DNA of 8,348 nt. Origin: a bacterium. Lineage in GTDB: Bacteria; UBA8248. Positions 6,679-8,348 of the stretch are shown here, one piece after another. Numbering within the stretch: the first letter of the stretch is position 1; each line of letters begins with the position of its first letter. Where the stretch lies: NCBI GenBank assembly GCA_027622355.1, contig JAQBZT010000116.1, positions 1 through 8,348 of the forward strand, given 5' to 3'. A model generated the notes under the pieces. The model worked only from the letters and a program-made list of their open reading frames with translations, was not told the origin of the DNA and did no database searches. Made by a program: the position numbers and the translations under genes.

Positions 6679-6684
6679 CTCCTT
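6679..6684 (-). promoter_or_regulatory. Shine-Dalgarno AAGGAG that fixes the TTG start of hyuA
   Basis: On the minus strand AAGGAG is followed by 8 nt and then TTG. Because a TAA in the hyuA frame begins just before it (CCG TAA GGA GTA AAG GAT TTG), no earlier start is possible in this frame. The 79-nt gap to the permease stop shows no terminator-like hairpin followed by T residues, which fits read-through from the permease gene. Confidence 0.65.
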
Positions 6685-6749
6685 ACGGAAGGTTATCCAA
6701 CTCCGCCGGAACTCCATCAAAAAAGATCAAAACCACACACTGGTGCCGG

Positions 6750-8348
6750 TCATCCGGGAGACTGGGCACGTTCATCCACGGCGATCACCGGAGCCGATTT
6801 CCGCCGCATCCACTGTGAACGCAGAGCGATCAAGGCGATTGCCAGCCCGGCGAGGTCCGTCACCCACCCGGGCATGATGAGCACCAAAGCGCCCGTCAAA
6901 AGGAGCAGGCGCTCCGGCAGGTTGCAATGGGTGAGAAAATATCCCGTCAATGCAGCAGAAAGGAAGATGCTTCCTACAACGGCGGTGGCGACCACAAAAA
7001 TCACTTCGGGCCAGGAAGCCTGCATAATGAGAGAGGGTGAATATACAAACATAAATGGAAGAATGAAGCCGGGAATCCCGAGGCGGAAAGCGAGGAATCC
7101 TGTCAGAAAGGGATCGGATCTCGCGATTCCGGCGGCGGCGTAAGCCGCCAGAGCGAACGGCGGGGTGATGTTGGAAATGACTCCGAAATACAGGATAAAC
7201 AGGTGGCCCGCGATCGGGAGGACGCCCATTTCCTCCAAAGCGGGCCCCACGATGAGAGCCGGGATCAAATACGAGGCGGTGACCGGCAGACCCATCCCCA
7301 ACACCAGGCAGGTGATCATCGTCAAGACCAACAGGATGAATATCTCGCCTCCCGCCAACTTCACCATAATCGAAGAGAGCCGGAGTCCGATCCCTGTTAG
7401 GTTGATGGTGCCCAGAATGATGCCTGAGGCGGCGCAGGCGGCCACGACCGGAAGTGAGGCGAGGGCGCCGTCGCGAAGCGTGGTCCAAAGCCGCTTGATG
7501 CTCATCCGTGTCTCGCGCCGAACCATTCCGACAGCCACAGCGGACCAGAGCGTCCAAAAGGCGGAAAGCGTCGGCGAATATCCATGCACACCCATGAGAT
7601 AAACGAGGGTTAGCGGAGGAATTAAATAGTACGAACGGTGGCGGAGGAGATACGAAAAATGAGGGATTTTATCCGGCTCTAGGCCGCGCAGACCCACACG
7701 GCCCGCTTCGAAATCTACCGAGAAGAAAATGGCCACGTAATAGAGGATAGCCGGAATGAGGGCCGCAACGACTACGGTGAAATATGAAATCTCCAGAAGC
7801 TCGGCCATCAGGAAAGCGGCGGCACCCATGATGGGCGGCATGATCTGTCCCCCAGACGAGGCAACCGCTTCGACGGCCCCGGCAAAGATGGGCCGATAGC
7901 CGATGCTCTTCATTAAGGGAATCGTGAAGGAGCCGGTGCCTACCACGTTGGCCACGGCGCTGCCCGAGATGCTCCCGAAAAAGCCGCTCGCAACGACGGC
8001 CACTTTGGCCGGACCTCCACGAACGCGGCCGAAAAGAGAAAGCGCCAGATCAATGAAAAATTGACCTGAACCCGTTTCCTTTAAAAAGGCGCCCAAGAGA
8101 ATGAAATTGAAGACCAGAGTAGCGGAGATCCTCATCGGAAGACCGTAAATTCCTTCCTGCGTCAAATAGAGCTGGGTGAAGATCCGCTTAAAAGTGAAGC
8201 CTCGATGGGCGAACAGATCCGATAGATGATTTCCCAGGTTGGCGTACAAAAGGAAAGCCACGCAGATGGCAGGGAGAGCCCAGCCCGTGGTCCGACGGGT
8301 CGCCTCGAGGACGATGAGGATGGCCGCTCCACTCATTACGACTTCAAA
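6750..8348 (-). CDS. TRAP transporter fused permease (4TM/12TM, TAXI-associated), C-terminal part
   Basis: The frame is open across the window edge: four codons (FEVV) precede the first visible Met at 8336, so that Met is probably internal. 532 residues are visible; fused TRAP permeases of this class are usually about 600-700 aa, so the small-subunit-like helices at the N-terminus are mostly missing. Counting from the edge, family signatures are EATRRTTGWALP (15-26), GGPAKVAVVASGFFGSISGS (111-130), VANVVGTGSFTIPLM (132-146), SSGGQIMPPIMGAAAF (164-179), GMGLPVTASY (351-360) and NITPPFALAAYAAAGIA (393-409). Many hydrophobic segments make this an inner-membrane protein. It should import a carboxylate-like solute by ion-coupled transport, with a periplasmic TAXI-type binding protein; none is in this window, and it would most likely be encoded upstream. 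The tail (RRKSAPVIAVDERAQSPG) is hydrophilic. It lies first in the visible operon, 79 nt before hyuA, which suggests that it imports the substrate of HyuAB or a precursor. Confidence 0.93.
   Translation of the reverse strand, partial: FEVVMSGAAILIVLEATRRTTGWALPAICVAFLLYANLGNHLSDLFAHRGFTFKRIFTQLYLTQEGIYGLPMRISATLVFNFILLGAFLKETGSGQFFIDLALSLFGRVRGGPAKVAVVASGFFGSISGSAVANVVGTGSFTIPLMKSIGYRPIFAGAVEAVASSGGQIMPPIMGAAAFLMAELLEISYFTVVVAALIPAILYYVAIFFSVDFEAGRVGLRGLEPDKIPHFSYLLRHRSYYLIPPLTLVYLMGVHGYSPTLSAFWTLWSAVAVGMVRRETRMSIKRLWTTLRDGALASLPVVAACAASGIILGTINLTGIGLRLSSIMVKLAGGEIFILLVLTMITCLVLGMGLPVTASYLIPALIVGPALEEMGVLPIAGHLFILYFGVISNITPPFALAAYAAAGIARSDPFLTGFLAFRLGIPGFILPFMFVYSPSLIMQASWPEVIFVVATAVVGSIFLSAALTGYFLTHCNLPERLLLLTGALVLIMPGWVTDLAGLAIALIALRSQWMRRKSAPVIAVDERAQSPG

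Noticed and set aside
6676..6717. 13-codon reading frame in the gap before hyuA, as a leader peptide
   Set aside because: It ends beside the hyuA ribosome-binding site, which is suggestive, but it has no ribosome-binding site of its own and no regulatory composition.
6772..7557. Minus-strand open frame of 261 codons inside the TRAP permease in another frame
   Set aside because: It is an Arg/His-rich shadow of the membrane protein's coding frame, with no hydrophobic segments or motifs.

Overview
The window is a GC-rich stretch of bacterial chromosome in which every recognisable gene lies on the minus strand, so biological order runs from high to low coordinates. It looks like accessory catabolic DNA from a metabolically versatile, probably proteobacterial or proteobacteria-like environmental organism. 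Related TAXI-type TRAP transporter plus hyuA/hyuB loci are common in soil and marine Alpha-, Beta- and Deltaproteobacteria and in uncultured groups such as Rokubacteria and Tectomicrobia. The sequence alone does not fix the taxon.

Right part (8348 to 2856): a compact operon. It opens with the 3' portion of a large fused TRAP transporter permease, whose 5' end is outside the window. 79 nt later comes hyuA (TTG start), and 11 nt after that hyuB. HyuA and HyuB are the two subunits of the hydantoinase/oxoprolinase/acetone-carboxylase superfamily, ATP-dependent enzymes that open cyclic amides or carboxylate ketones. The likely sense of the operon is import of an organic acid-like or amide-like substrate followed by ATP-dependent activation of it or of a derivative.

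Middle (2843 to 1915): a decayed insertion sequence can be delimited almost to the base. It has 17-bp imperfect terminal inverted repeats (14/17 identical), a 4-bp target duplication ATTC, and a transposase pseudogene with an internal deletion and three frame changes. It landed 12 nt past the hyuB stop codon, in the roughly 260-nt gap that originally separated hyuB from the next gene.

Left part (1914 to 1): an intact 393-aa alpha/beta hydrolase of the 2,6-dihydroxypseudooxynicotine-hydrolase type, with a perfect AGGAGG ribosome-binding site and its own upstream leader. Next is the start of a gene that is cut after about 21 codons, exactly where a 17-nt perfect copy of the IS right end begins. 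Then comes an AT-rich spacer with an interrupted palindrome, and finally the first 46 codons of a second alpha/beta hydrolase that runs off the window. The hydrolases could act downstream of the HyuAB reaction, but this is inferred from proximity only.

Nothing here is an obviously new biological system. The most interesting points are the orphan IS end inside a truncated gene, the resulting same-orientation IS ends flanking the hydrolase segment, and the uncharacterised combination of TRAP permease, HyuAB and C-C-type hydrolase.
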